Positions 56,486 through 64,000 of a DNA stretch of 64,000 nt are shown piece after piece. Within the stretch, counting starts at the first letter, position 1; each line of letters starts with the position of its first letter. A program made the position numbers and the translations under genes. Under the pieces are notes generated by a model. That model saw only the letters and a program-made list of their open reading frames with translations. It searched no databases and was not told the origin of the DNA. The DNA comes from Terriglobia bacterium (GTDB lineage Bacteria > Acidobacteriota > Terriglobia > Versatilivoradales > Versatilivoraceae): assembly GCA_951813285.1 (NCBI GenBank), contig OX638355.1:132001-196000 (forward strand), written 5' to 3'.

Positions 56486-56738
56486 CGCAAACCTCCAAGT
56501 GTGAGTCACAATGTAGCGCAACCGCCCGGTGGTGTCCATATCCTTTGGGGGTGTGGGGCAGTGTCCTTGGACGCAAAAAGGCCCGTCGCTCACTGCGAGC
56601 GACGGGCCTTTAATGAGCCGTTTTAGATTCCGTTTGGCAATCCTGGCGCGGACCACTCGATCCATGGGTCCACTACTTCGCGGACACACTTTTCCATCCT
56701 CTCAACGAACATAAAACTCACATTCGACCAATTCAGAT
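56486..56738. other. Intergenic region with a terminator, no gene
   Basis: These ~250 bp contain the strong hairpin at 56577-56611 and upstream sequence for the DUF1592 gene. No other feature is seen. Confidence 0.5.
56577..56611. terminator. Strong bidirectional Rho-independent terminator hairpin
   Basis: AAAGGCCCGTCGCTC and GAGCGACGGGCCTTT form a perfect 15-bp stem with a five-base loop, flanked by A-rich (left) and T-rich (right) sequence. It lies about 130-160 bp downstream of the stop of the minus-strand gene at 56739, so it should end that transcript. Confidence 0.65.
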
Positions 56739-57728
56739 CTACTGTCCGCCGAAATCCAGCTTGGTCTCCGCCTGGAACTGGCGAAAGCTGTGAAACTCGG
56801 TTTCCGCCAGCGTCGAATGCCTGCGATACCTTGTAAAGACCAAGGATTTCACCGGAAGCAACACCTGCTCGTCACCAATCTTGACGTAGTCGTAGTCGAA
56901 AAGCATTCTTCCCGACTGCAAGTCCAGTTCCTCTCCCAAACCAATCGGTTCCTCGGCCACATAACGCAAGACCCGGCCCGAAGCCCGGTCAATAAAGAGT
57001 CTGCCGCGGAAACCCACCCAAACCCCTTCTTGATTTCCTTGCCCGGAATAACGGTAGAAGTTCCTCGGGGTCACGGTCTGGAAGACATGCACGCCATGGC
57101 CCCTCAACTTCGCGTCCTCAAGCCATTCGAACCGGGTTTGCAACTCCTCTCGAAACAGCTCGTTGAGCCAACCGGCGAAATATCCCCGTCCATAACCCTC
57201 ACTGCTGCCACGAACCCATTCGTAACTCTCTCCCTTGCCCTGCACCATCCGCACAAGCCACTCTGACTCGTGAATCTTCCTGTGTCCCGGCTTCAAACGC
57301 CCCAAGGGCATGTTTGAGGAACTGCTCCTACCGATGCTTTGCGCACCCCTCGTATTCGTTCTGACCCGCTGACGCTCCCAGCGGTGTTGGGACCTCGTCC
57401 AACCGGGCAGTTCTTTGGCCCACTTTGCCAGCTTGGGCTTTTTGACGACCGGTCCCACACAGACCCTGTAGGTCTTGCGACAGGTGAAGTTGGGCAGGGA
57501 TTCCATGTATCCCCGTACCCATTGACGGGTCCGGGAAATGACCGCAGCCGCCGTCTCCCGGCTCATCCCCGACGCCCCCACCACAAGCACCGGGGACGCA
57601 ATCGCTGTCATCGCCAACCAAAGCATCGAAAGCATCATGGTACCCGAAACCCCACCGATCCTCCGGGGTCTCGGCGGGCGGGCCGAATCCCTTGCTGGCA
57701 CCAATGAAATTCGATTTGTATACCCCAT
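56739..57728 (-). CDS. Acidobacterial exported protein of unknown function ('LPNFTC' type)
   Basis: A 329-residue protein with a hydrophobic N-terminal segment (residues ~28-50) acting as signal or anchor. Immediately after it come a predicted helix 'VISRTRQWVRGYMESLPNFTCRKTYRV' and a long beta-rich region with 'FRGRLFIDRASGRVLRYVAEE' and 'DYDYVKIGDEQVLLPVKSLVFTRYRR'. The same overall layout is seen in the C-terminal part of the protein at the left edge of the window. I recognise the type as frequent in Acidobacteria, but no function is known. The ATG at 57728 has a GGGG-containing site; a GTG start at 57776 is possible. Confidence 0.7.
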   Translation of the reverse strand: MGYTNRISLVPARDSARPPRPRRIGGVSGTMMLSMLWLAMTAIASPVLVVGASGMSRETAAAVISRTRQWVRGYMESLPNFTCRKTYRVCVGPVVKKPKLAKWAKELPGWTRSQHRWERQRVRTNTRGAQSIGRSSSSNMPLGRLKPGHRKIHESEWLVRMVQGKGESYEWVRGSSEGYGRGYFAGWLNELFREELQTRFEWLEDAKLRGHGVHVFQTVTPRNFYRYSGQGNQEGVWVGFRGRLFIDRASGRVLRYVAEEPIGLGEELDLQSGRMLFDYDYVKIGDEQVLLPVKSLVFTRYRRHSTLAETEFHSFRQFQAETKLDFGGQ

Positions 57729-58022
57729 TTCTTGCCCCTTTATCCTCTCCGGGGCCTGCTTCTGCCACTTTGGCACATGGATTGAATTTTCGGGAATAGA
57801 AGGGAGTCTATTGCCTGTTTTGCATCAGTCAACAGTACCTTCGATAACATTGGAGCCTTTTGCAAAATTCGTCGTGCAGCGCTGGGGACGTTGTTGAATT
57901 ACTGGAATAACTTTAAAGAGCGCTTAGGAGACGTTATTGAATCAAAGCAATTCAGGAGCGGCTGATCGAAGTTATTCCAGTAATTCAACAACGTCCCCTA
58001 TTCGCGTCCCGAGCGGAACGAT
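57729..58022. repeat. Intergenic region with a perfect 30-bp inverted repeat
   Basis: 57884-57913 and 57969-57998 are exact reverse complements (30 bp each) separated by 55 bases, and 57852-57871 holds the dispersed word 'gagccttttgcaaaattc'. The arms start GGGGACGTTGTTG. Both neighbouring genes are on the minus strand. The stretch after the repeat is the 3' border of the VWFA gene. No coding sequence is seen. Confidence 0.75.
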
Positions 58023-60191
58023 CTACTCTACGACCATGATGGTCGTTTGCAAACTTATTGCCTGCCCGCTGGCTGCCGGTGCCCTCGTCAACAACGTCAG
58101 CTTGTATTTTCCGGGCTGCACGCTCTTGAAAGAGAGAGCAAAAGCCACATCGACAGTTCCCGACCGTCGGGACTGGGTTTTTCCTTTCCCTAAAGGAATC
58201 CGAGGAAACCGGCTGACTCGGCCGCTTTCATCGGCGAGTTGGATATGAGCCGTCATGCCCTCAATGTCGTCGGGATGAGTGAGGTTGTAAAGCCTGTAAC
58301 AGATCGTGACCGGATAATGGCGATCGATCTGATCATCCATCGGAGGCAGTATCAAGACATCTTGGAAGATTAGCGAGTCGCTGTCCTCCAACAGGCTTTG
58401 CCGCAGGTCGGCGCTCAGATCAGCCAGTGGAGTGAGGTGCTGGCTCAGCACCAGATTACTGCTCTCAAGACCATACGGGTCAGAGGAAGGAAGAATGAGA
58501 CCTTCTTCCACAAAGGCTACGTCGGCGGAATTTGCTTCTGCTCCACCTTCCGGAACGAATCCCTTGTCCACCTTCACAATCTCTGCTTTTTCCATTGAAC
58601 TTGGGGAGCCTACCTTGCTCTCTGGGATGGGAAGCTCGACCGTTTCTTCACGGGAACCCATCCTGGTCTGATTGCCTTCCCGCACGATGGCCTTGATTCT
58701 GTATTGGCCGGCAGCAAGCTCCAGGTCAGTCTTGGAGGTGAATCCATCACGGCGCATCGTGAGATAGCTGGACTCGCTCAGATTGAGTTCCACCTTCTGC
58801 TCGGAGCCTTTCAAGTGCTCGTCGTTTTCATCGTAAACCATCACGATCAGATGGAGCAGATTCCGGTGTCGTCCTTCCTGAGAAAGAAATTGCATTCCCT
58901 TCATCTTGACGTGGGTCATTACGCTCAAGCGATAGCGATCCTCGTCGAGCCGGGAGGACTCGTAGTCCAATTGCATCGGAATCTCGTTGAATTCGACCGG
59001 TGCTTCGAGAGCTAGCTGAAGATCCTTGTTCTTGTGGTTCTCCAAGGAAAGTGTCTCGCGGGGCGCAAAGTAACCCTTGCGGTGTCTGAGTGTCAGGCCG
59101 GGCCGGACCACTTCCACTTTGATCCTGTGATATTTGCCGCTGGCCGCCTGATCGGGGGCAGCATAGGAAAGCACATAGTAGAAGGACTGGGCGTTGCGAA
59201 TCTGCCTGAGTCCCTCCAGGAGATCGTTGCTGCCACGAAAGTAGATGCCTCCGGTGTCCACGGCCAGCTTTTCCAGGTTGCGCTCCAACTCGGCTCGGTA
59301 GCGGCCCAGCCTAGATAGGTGGAGGCCTCTAATGTCAACGGTGTTGAGGGTCACTCGGGATCGCAGGGCTTGGTCAATCAACCGATCCAGCCTCCATCGC
59401 AGGGCCCGCTGCGGCACAAATCCTTCGGACAACAGGACCAATGTCTTGCTCCCTCTGACATGCTGCAGGAAGAGAAGATGCAGATCCAGACTGGCCAGGA
59501 GTCTGCGTATAGCCGCCTGGATCTGCTCTAAGATCGACTCCGGGTCCCCACGGAGTAGGAAAGGACGGGACAACTCCAGTTTTCCCGCCTTGAGATCCTC
59601 AAGTTGGTCCTGCAATAGCTTCCGGTCGCTGGTGTAGGGGATGCGGATGTTCCCGGAGGCCGAGAAGATACCGACCTGATCCTGAGGCCCCATTTCTTCC
59701 GCAACGAATTTCTTGAGCGCAGAGAGGGTCCAGGCGTAATACCTGGGTGTGAACGACGTCAGGTCGTCGATGAAGCAACTGAAGAGACGGGTTCGCTCAC
59801 GCCGGGCATCCTGTGTAGATCCCGCCCTCGGAGCCGGCCCTCCGGACTGGCCATTGACCGGATCCTCCGGCTGCGGACCGAAAATCAGCTGGCCAGACTC
59901 CATCTCGAAGCTTTGAATCTCTTGAGGTTTGCCATCTTCGTAGAGCTTGAAGTCATCGACGGTTAGATCCGCGACCGGCTTTCCCGCCTTGTCGGTGACG
60001 GTCACGTGCACCAACACGGTGTTCACCGGCACTTTGATGGTAAAGGGTGGAGATGACTTCGATTCCTCTGACGGATTCGGGTCGCTTCGAAGCCTTTCTG
60101 GAAAGCCGGCCACAGAAGCCGGAGCCGTCAAGATCAGCCAGAAGGCCGCGACGTGGATGGAAACGCGATGGCAGCATCGAAACGGCAGCAT
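58023..60191 (-). CDS. VWFA-related acidobacterial domain protein
   Basis: A 722-residue secreted protein with a signal segment ('AAFWLILTAPASVAGF'). The first ~370 residues fit the VWFA-related acidobacterial family (TIGR03436): an N-terminal 'VHVTVTDKAGKPVADLTVDDFKLYEDGK' domain, then a von Willebrand A-like fold beginning 'FSCFIDDLTSF' (MIDAS-like D-D-x-T/S). 'ADPGTG'-type turns are absent, but 'VLLSEGFVPQRALRWRLDRLI' and 'VDTGGIYFRGSNDLLEGLRQI' are typical. The C-terminal ~330 residues are beta-rich. The function is unknown; the fold suggests metal-dependent protein binding at the cell surface. It is the best taxonomic marker in the window. Confidence 0.85.
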   Translation of the reverse strand: MLPFRCCHRVSIHVAAFWLILTAPASVAGFPERLRSDPNPSEESKSSPPFTIKVPVNTVLVHVTVTDKAGKPVADLTVDDFKLYEDGKPQEIQSFEMESGQLIFGPQPEDPVNGQSGGPAPRAGSTQDARRERTRLFSCFIDDLTSFTPRYYAWTLSALKKFVAEEMGPQDQVGIFSASGNIRIPYTSDRKLLQDQLEDLKAGKLELSRPFLLRGDPESILEQIQAAIRRLLASLDLHLLFLQHVRGSKTLVLLSEGFVPQRALRWRLDRLIDQALRSRVTLNTVDIRGLHLSRLGRYRAELERNLEKLAVDTGGIYFRGSNDLLEGLRQIRNAQSFYYVLSYAAPDQAASGKYHRIKVEVVRPGLTLRHRKGYFAPRETLSLENHKNKDLQLALEAPVEFNEIPMQLDYESSRLDEDRYRLSVMTHVKMKGMQFLSQEGRHRNLLHLIVMVYDENDEHLKGSEQKVELNLSESSYLTMRRDGFTSKTDLELAAGQYRIKAIVREGNQTRMGSREETVELPIPESKVGSPSSMEKAEIVKVDKGFVPEGGAEANSADVAFVEEGLILPSSDPYGLESSNLVLSQHLTPLADLSADLRQSLLEDSDSLIFQDVLILPPMDDQIDRHYPVTICYRLYNLTHPDDIEGMTAHIQLADESGRVSRFPRIPLGKGKTQSRRSGTVDVAFALSFKSVQPGKYKLTLLTRAPAASGQAISLQTTIMVVE

Positions 60192-60687
60192 CGTTAACGA
60201 ATGGTTCGAAACAAGAATCCCTCCTCCATTGTAAATGACAAGTAGTTGATCTCAAATCGTCTGGGGGAAAAAGGTATCCCGCCATACCGGTCAGGAATTC
60301 GTCGCCTTTCTCGAAGAGCTTCTCCTCGATCAGCCCCGCAACCGGGAAATCCACATATCTTGGACAATATTTCCATTCGCAAGACGGGAACGTTGGGATT
60401 CATGCTCCAAATCCCTCTCCACAAGGAGGCACCGTTTGCAAATTGCGCAGATCAGCCCTGTATTGCTGCCTCCCTAATGGTCCAGGGGATTCCGGTTCGT
60501 TTAGAGGGATACAATGGGGGATTCTCCACATTAAGTCTTTTATAGTTATTGTTTTAAAGCTGATCGATTTCAGCCGCATAGGCGGCGGATCAATTGCGCC
60601 GTCACAAAACACACGGCCTTCCCAGTGCCATGCCGCGCACGTCTGGGGGGCAGCGTGCAACCCCAACCGCACGTCCCCCCAAACGCC
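60192..60687. other. Non-coding region between VWFA and symporter genes
   Basis: About 496 bp without a credible gene; short open frames exist on both strands but lack ribosome-binding sites and protein-like composition. The first 100 bp must carry the promoter of the VWFA gene. I see no repeat copies and no convincing hairpin terminator. Confidence 0.4.
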
Positions 60688-62097
60688 TCAGCCAACCCGC
60701 GAGCGCTTGCTAAAGGGAAGGGCCGCCAGGAAAACCGCCAGGGCCACACAGACGCCGAACAGGGCCGCGCCCAGGTCGCCGGGCGGGTCCAGCCACAACC
60801 AAAGGATGGTGGCTGCCGTAGCAGCCGCCATGGAGGCCACCACGGCGGGAGTACGTTCCGGACGGTACCAGAACAGACCCACCAGAAAAGGCAGCACCAT
60901 GCCCGGGGCCCAGAAATCGTAGACGAACACCAGCACCGAGATGATGTCCTGGTAGAGGTAGGCCAGCAGGGCGGCCGCCACGCCGGTGCCCAGGGTGGTC
61001 CACTCGGCTACCCGTAGCAGGGTCCGGTCCCCGGCCCGAGGATTGATGTAGCGGCGGTAGATGTCCTGCATCACCACGGTGGCGTTGCAGGAGAGCACGC
61101 TGTCGGCCGAGGACATGGCGGCGGCCGCCATGGCGGCAATCATGACACCGGCAAAGACCGGGTGAAAGGTCGTTCGAACCAGGGCGGGAAAGACCTGCTG
61201 AACCCCTTCCGCGGCCGCCTGCTGCACCTCGGGCTGGACGGCTGCAGAAAGCCCCAGCACGCAGGTGGCGATGGGCAGAAACAGCAGCAGGAAAATGCCG
61301 CTTCCGGCAACTCCCAGTCTGGCCTGGCGGGCGTCGCGGGCGATGAAGCAGCGAACCGTGTAGGTGGGGATGAACATCTCTCCCAGCAGAAAAGCCACAA
61401 ACAGGCTGACGACCCCCGTCACCGACCAGTGGCCCGTAATCTGGAAGTAAGCCGGCCCTAGCTGCTCAGCCAGGGGAAGAAAACCGCCATGCTGGAAAAT
61501 CAGCATGCCCGAGGCAGCGGCCATTCCGCCCACAAGGATGACGAACTGAAAGACATCGGTAGCCACCACCGCCCGCATACCGCCCACCGTGGAATAGAAA
61601 ATGGTGACCGTGGCTCCAATCAGCAGGGCGGCGCCGTAGGGTATGCCGGCGGTGGCCGCGGTGATGGTGGCCATGGCCGCCATCTGGGCCACCAGCGCCC
61701 CCACCAGGAAGAGGAGGCAGTGGGCCGTGGCCAGGGCTCGGGCCACCCGGCCGAACTTCAGCTCGAAGAAGTCCGATACCGTGACCAGGTTGAGCCCCCG
61801 GAGGCGGGGGGCCGCCCACAGTCCGGTAAAGATCAGTTGCAGGTGCCAGGCGCAAGTGACCAGAGCCGCGGCCACACCGATTTCGTAGACGCGGGAGACA
61901 GTGCCCACCGAGGCTCCGCCTCCGATCAGGGTGGCCGCGGTGGTGGCCAGCAGCACCACCCAAGGGACGTTTCTTCCCGCCAGGGTGTAGTCGGTCGAAG
62001 TGCGGATGCGGCGGGCGCTGCCCAGCCCGATCCACAACAGAACCGCCAGGTAGGCAATCAGGGCGGTCAGCTCAACCATGCGGCTGCTATCGAACAT
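60688..62097 (-). CDS. Sodium:solute symporter (SSS family)
   Basis: A 469-residue membrane protein of the SSS family (PanF/PutP/SGLT superfamily), which couples Na+ entry to uptake of sugars, amino acids or vitamins. Family features include 'LAGRNVPWVVLLATTAATLIGGGASVG' in the first helices, 'TVSDFFELKFG' (TM3-4), 'VGGMRAVVATDVFQFVILVGG', and 'AAMAAAAMSSADSVLSCNATVVMQDIYRRYINP' containing the conserved SSADS of TM8. About 12-13 hydrophobic helices are present, and the length is normal. The ATG at 62097 is preceded on the minus strand by repeat-family DNA. The substrate is not evident. Confidence 0.87.
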   Translation of the reverse strand: MFDSSRMVELTALIAYLAVLLWIGLGSARRIRTSTDYTLAGRNVPWVVLLATTAATLIGGGASVGTVSRVYEIGVAAALVTCAWHLQLIFTGLWAAPRLRGLNLVTVSDFFELKFGRVARALATAHCLLFLVGALVAQMAAMATITAATAGIPYGAALLIGATVTIFYSTVGGMRAVVATDVFQFVILVGGMAAASGMLIFQHGGFLPLAEQLGPAYFQITGHWSVTGVVSLFVAFLLGEMFIPTYTVRCFIARDARQARLGVAGSGIFLLLFLPIATCVLGLSAAVQPEVQQAAAEGVQQVFPALVRTTFHPVFAGVMIAAMAAAAMSSADSVLSCNATVVMQDIYRRYINPRAGDRTLLRVAEWTTLGTGVAAALLAYLYQDIISVLVFVYDFWAPGMVLPFLVGLFWYRPERTPAVVASMAAATAATILWLWLDPPGDLGAALFGVCVALAVFLAALPFSKRSRVG

Positions 62098-63657
62098 GAA
62101 AAGGACAGTCCCCGCCCTGGTGGGCGGATCATACGAGAGTGAAACAACGAATCTTCATGGCCTGCCGGGAACAAGGACCCTGTCCCGCGAATCCGGATTC
62201 CCGGATTATTGAACATCGATGCACAGGATGCACAGGATTAACAGGACCAGAGCTTCCTGCACCAGAAGCCAGCTCGGGCGATGACCCGGTGCGGGTTTGC
62301 GGATTCCCGAAATTAGTAGCCAGCCGTTTCCTGAAAAATATCATGCGCATCCTGTGCATCGATGTGAATGAGCCGTTTACCCATGCCTGACTTTGAACCG
62401 GTTTCCCGCCACCCGGTGCGCAGCCGGCGGAGCGCGCCGGTGAGATTTTTGAGAGGCCGGGCGGGTAGTAAGGAGAACTGAAGCGCTGTTTCGGATCGAT
62501 CGGGACGAGGGGAGTAGGGACGGGCTGCGCCCGGACTGGGGCGGGAGGGACCCACCCGGGAGCGCGGGCGTCTCGCCCGCATAGGACTTGGCACCAGAGT
62601 AGCGAACCCTGCAAAGGCCGGTTTGGTGCACTGTTCGAGGGAATGCCTCTGGATCGCAGGCTGCTTGCACGAATAAGGTTGCGGGCGGGACGCCCGCGCT
62701 CCCGGGTGGGCTTCCTCCCATGACGTCGGGATATCAAGGTCACGATGCGGAGTTTTGCAAAGGGCTCTTTTGTCTCTTTTCGGTTGTTTCAGGCAAGCCG
62801 TTTCCTGAAAAATATCATGCGCATCCTGTGCATCGATGTGAATGAGCCGTTTACCCATGCCTGACTTTGAACCGGTTTCCCGCCACCCGGTGCGCAGCCG
62901 GCGGAGCGCGCCGGTGAGATTTTTGAGAGGCCGGGCGGGTAGTAAGGAGAACTGAAGCGCTGTTTCGGATCGATCGGGACGAGGGGAGTAGGGACGGGCT
63001 GCGCCCGGACTGGGGCGGGAGGGACCCACCCGGGAGCGCGGGCGTCTCGCCCGCATAGGACTTGGCACCAGAGTAGCGAACCCTGCAAAGGCCGGTTTGG
63101 TGCTCTGTTCGAGGGAATGCCCCCTGAATCGCAGGCTGCTTGCACGAATAAGGTTGCGGGCGGGACGCCCGCGCTCCCGGGTGGGCTTCCTCCCATGACG
63201 TCGGGATATCAAGGTCACGATGCGGAGTTTTGCAAAGGGCTCTTTTGTCTCTTTTCGGTTGTTTCAGACAAGCGACGCCCCTGCCCCCCACGACGGGGCA
63301 GATCATCCGAGTGGGAAACAAATTGTGTTTCAAGAAAAATGTCTCCAAGTCTCATGGTTTCAATCGGTTCCACGGTCTGAGGCGGCCTGGGAGCCAGGGT
63401 TGTTTCAGGCAAGTCCCCGGGGGCGGTGGGTGTTTAGCTTTTGGGGGAGCGGGCGCCAGCCCGGGGTTCCAGTAAGCCGCGAAGCGGCGGCGGCACGGTC
63501 CGCAGGCGGCAACCCACGGAGAACTTGGCTTGCAAGGCCGCAGGGCCTAAACTGACGCTGCTGCTATACTCGCCCCTGTTGGCAGGGACCGGGCGTCGGT
63601 CTGGGCGCCTGCCGGCGGTCGACAGGTCGCATTTCAGAAAACGGAGGGAGACCGTCG
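62098..63657. repeat. Repeat-rich non-coding region including a 475-bp tandem duplication
   Basis: No gene is present. 62118-62280 is related to 16187-16330. A direct duplication runs 62323-62796 and 62797-63271. Each copy contains one ~140-bp REP-flanked unit of the kind repeated five times at 32041-32748. After it, 63285-63318 again has the 'GATCAT..GAG...GAAACAA' word. The last ~200 bp (to the GGAGGGAG site at 63643-63650) should carry the promoter of the ABC gene. Open frames on the minus strand are translations of the repeats. Confidence 0.8.
62323..63271. repeat. Direct tandem duplication of about 475 bp
   Basis: Copy 1 is 62323-62796 and copy 2 is 62797-63271. They match from 'gccgtttcctgaaaaatatc' to the 'gttgtttcag' end with only a few differences (for example 'gcctctggatcg' versus 'gccccctgaatcg', which changes the offset from 474 to 475). 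Both contain facing GC palindromes (62564-62580 with 62681-62697; 63038-63054 with 63156-63172). Confidence 0.9.
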
Positions 63658-64000
63658 ATGGAGTCGTCCCGAAAGGCACACGTCGAGTTCGAAGGCGTCA
63701 GCAAGAGCTATGACGGTCGCACCATCGTGGTCCGGGACCTGGACCTGGTGGCTTACGAGGGCGAGTTCCTGACGCTGCTCGGCCCGTCCGGCTCCGGAAA
63801 GACCACCTGCCTGATGATGCTGGCGGGCTTTCAGATACCCACCTCGGGCAGCATCCGCATCGGCGGGCGCGCCGTAGACGATCTCCCCCCGCGTAAACGC
63901 GACATCGGCGTCGTCTTCCAGAACTATGCCTTGTTTCCCCACATGACCGTCGGGGAAAACCTCTCCTTTCCCCTGGAAGTGCGGGGGATGGACCCGAGCC
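63658..64000 (+). CDS. ABC transporter ATP-binding protein, PotA/MalK type (3' end missing)
   Basis: The first 114 residues of an importer-type ABC ATPase, cut by the window end. It opens 'VEFEGVSKSYDGRTIVVRDLDL', has Walker A 'GPSGSGKTT' near residues 42-50, the 'LAGFQIPTSGSIRIGG' segment, and the Q-loop 'VVFQNYALFPHMTVGENLSFPL', the hallmark of spermidine/putrescine, Fe3+ and sugar importers. GGAGGGAG lies seven bases before the ATG. The signature and Walker B would lie outside the window. The permease and binding protein genes are expected to the right. Confidence 0.88.
   Translation, partial: MESSRKAHVEFEGVSKSYDGRTIVVRDLDLVAYEGEFLTLLGPSGSGKTTCLMMLAGFQIPTSGSIRIGGRAVDDLPPRKRDIGVVFQNYALFPHMTVGENLSFPLEVRGMDPS

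Noticed and set aside
60246-60545. A 99-codon open frame between the VWFA and symporter genes
   Set aside because: No Shine-Dalgarno site, no recognisable domain, and low-complexity basic N-terminus.
62313-63348. Minus-strand open frames up to 301 codons over the duplicated region
   Set aside because: Same repeat-derived peptides, present twice because the DNA is duplicated.

Overview
The window looks like about 64 kb of a GC-rich chromosome from an Acidobacteriota member, probably an uncultured lineage. The best taxonomic evidence is a secreted protein of the VWFA-related acidobacterial domain family (58023-60191). Two exported proteins share the acidobacterial 'LPxFxC' type (1-1113 and 56739-57728). 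Two gene pairs of the PSCyt/DUF1549-DUF1553-DUF1501 and DUF1592-DUF1552 kind, shared by Acidobacteria and Planctomycetes, are also present. Genes have ordinary bacterial starts and Shine-Dalgarno sites. Intergenic space is unusually rich in dispersed repeats.

Layout. 1-1113: 3' part of a pentapeptide-repeat protein. 1351-5762 (-): a YhaN/YhaO-like ATPase-nuclease pair. 6075-12109: separate metabolic genes (SDR, cupin, cytochrome P450 on -, core MetE-like methyltransferase, PHP-domain lipoprotein). 12202-13844: XRE-ImmA/IrrE plus DUF4411 (PIN), a toxin-antitoxin-like module. 13878-16083: amino-acid oxidase-like flavoprotein and 3-hydroxyacyl-CoA dehydrogenase. 16955-18576: an acyl-CoA synthetase broken by a small deletion. 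18671-31054: small coiled-coil membrane protein, tRNA-Arg(TCT), GH97 glycosidase, DUF1549/DUF1553 cytochrome and DUF1501 protein, a lipoprotein remnant, a PhyH dioxygenase, VapBC, and a Tat-exported glycosidase-like protein. This stretch is bracketed by nested inverted repeats (16554-16892 versus 31048-31627). 32041-32748: five head-to-tail ~140-bp repeats. 32931-34664: an NCS2 permease with an ATPase-like tail.

34677-47010 (-) is a compact polyketide locus: a giant type I PKS (KS-AT-DH-cMT-ER-KR-ACP-KS-AT*), a discrete ACP, an Sfp-type phosphopantetheinyl transferase and an alpha/beta hydrolase. An ABC exporter pair (47134-49568) lies immediately upstream on the same strand. The first module is a complete fully reducing, C-methylating line. 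The second KS has an atypical active-site motif and is followed by an AT that has lost its catalytic Ser and about 90 residues; no fused ACP follows. I infer an iterative synthase for a methyl-branched reduced (lipid-like) chain, with the discrete ACP possibly serving the terminal KS. This is the most promising unusual system in the window.

49576-50496 is a 3'-truncated HigA/ImmA-type regulator. 50743-57728 (-) holds an outer-membrane barrel, the DUF1552/DUF1592 pair and an acidobacterial exported protein. It is followed by the VWFA protein, a sodium:solute symporter, a 475-bp tandem duplication in repeat-rich DNA (62323-63271), and the 5' end of a PotA-type ABC ATPase running off the right edge.

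The dispersed repeats include at least 13 copies of a 17-nt GC palindrome preceded by GGAG, the layout of REP elements. They often occur as inverted pairs. No RAYT transposase is visible here. Many long open frames over these repeats and opposite real genes were rejected as spurious.
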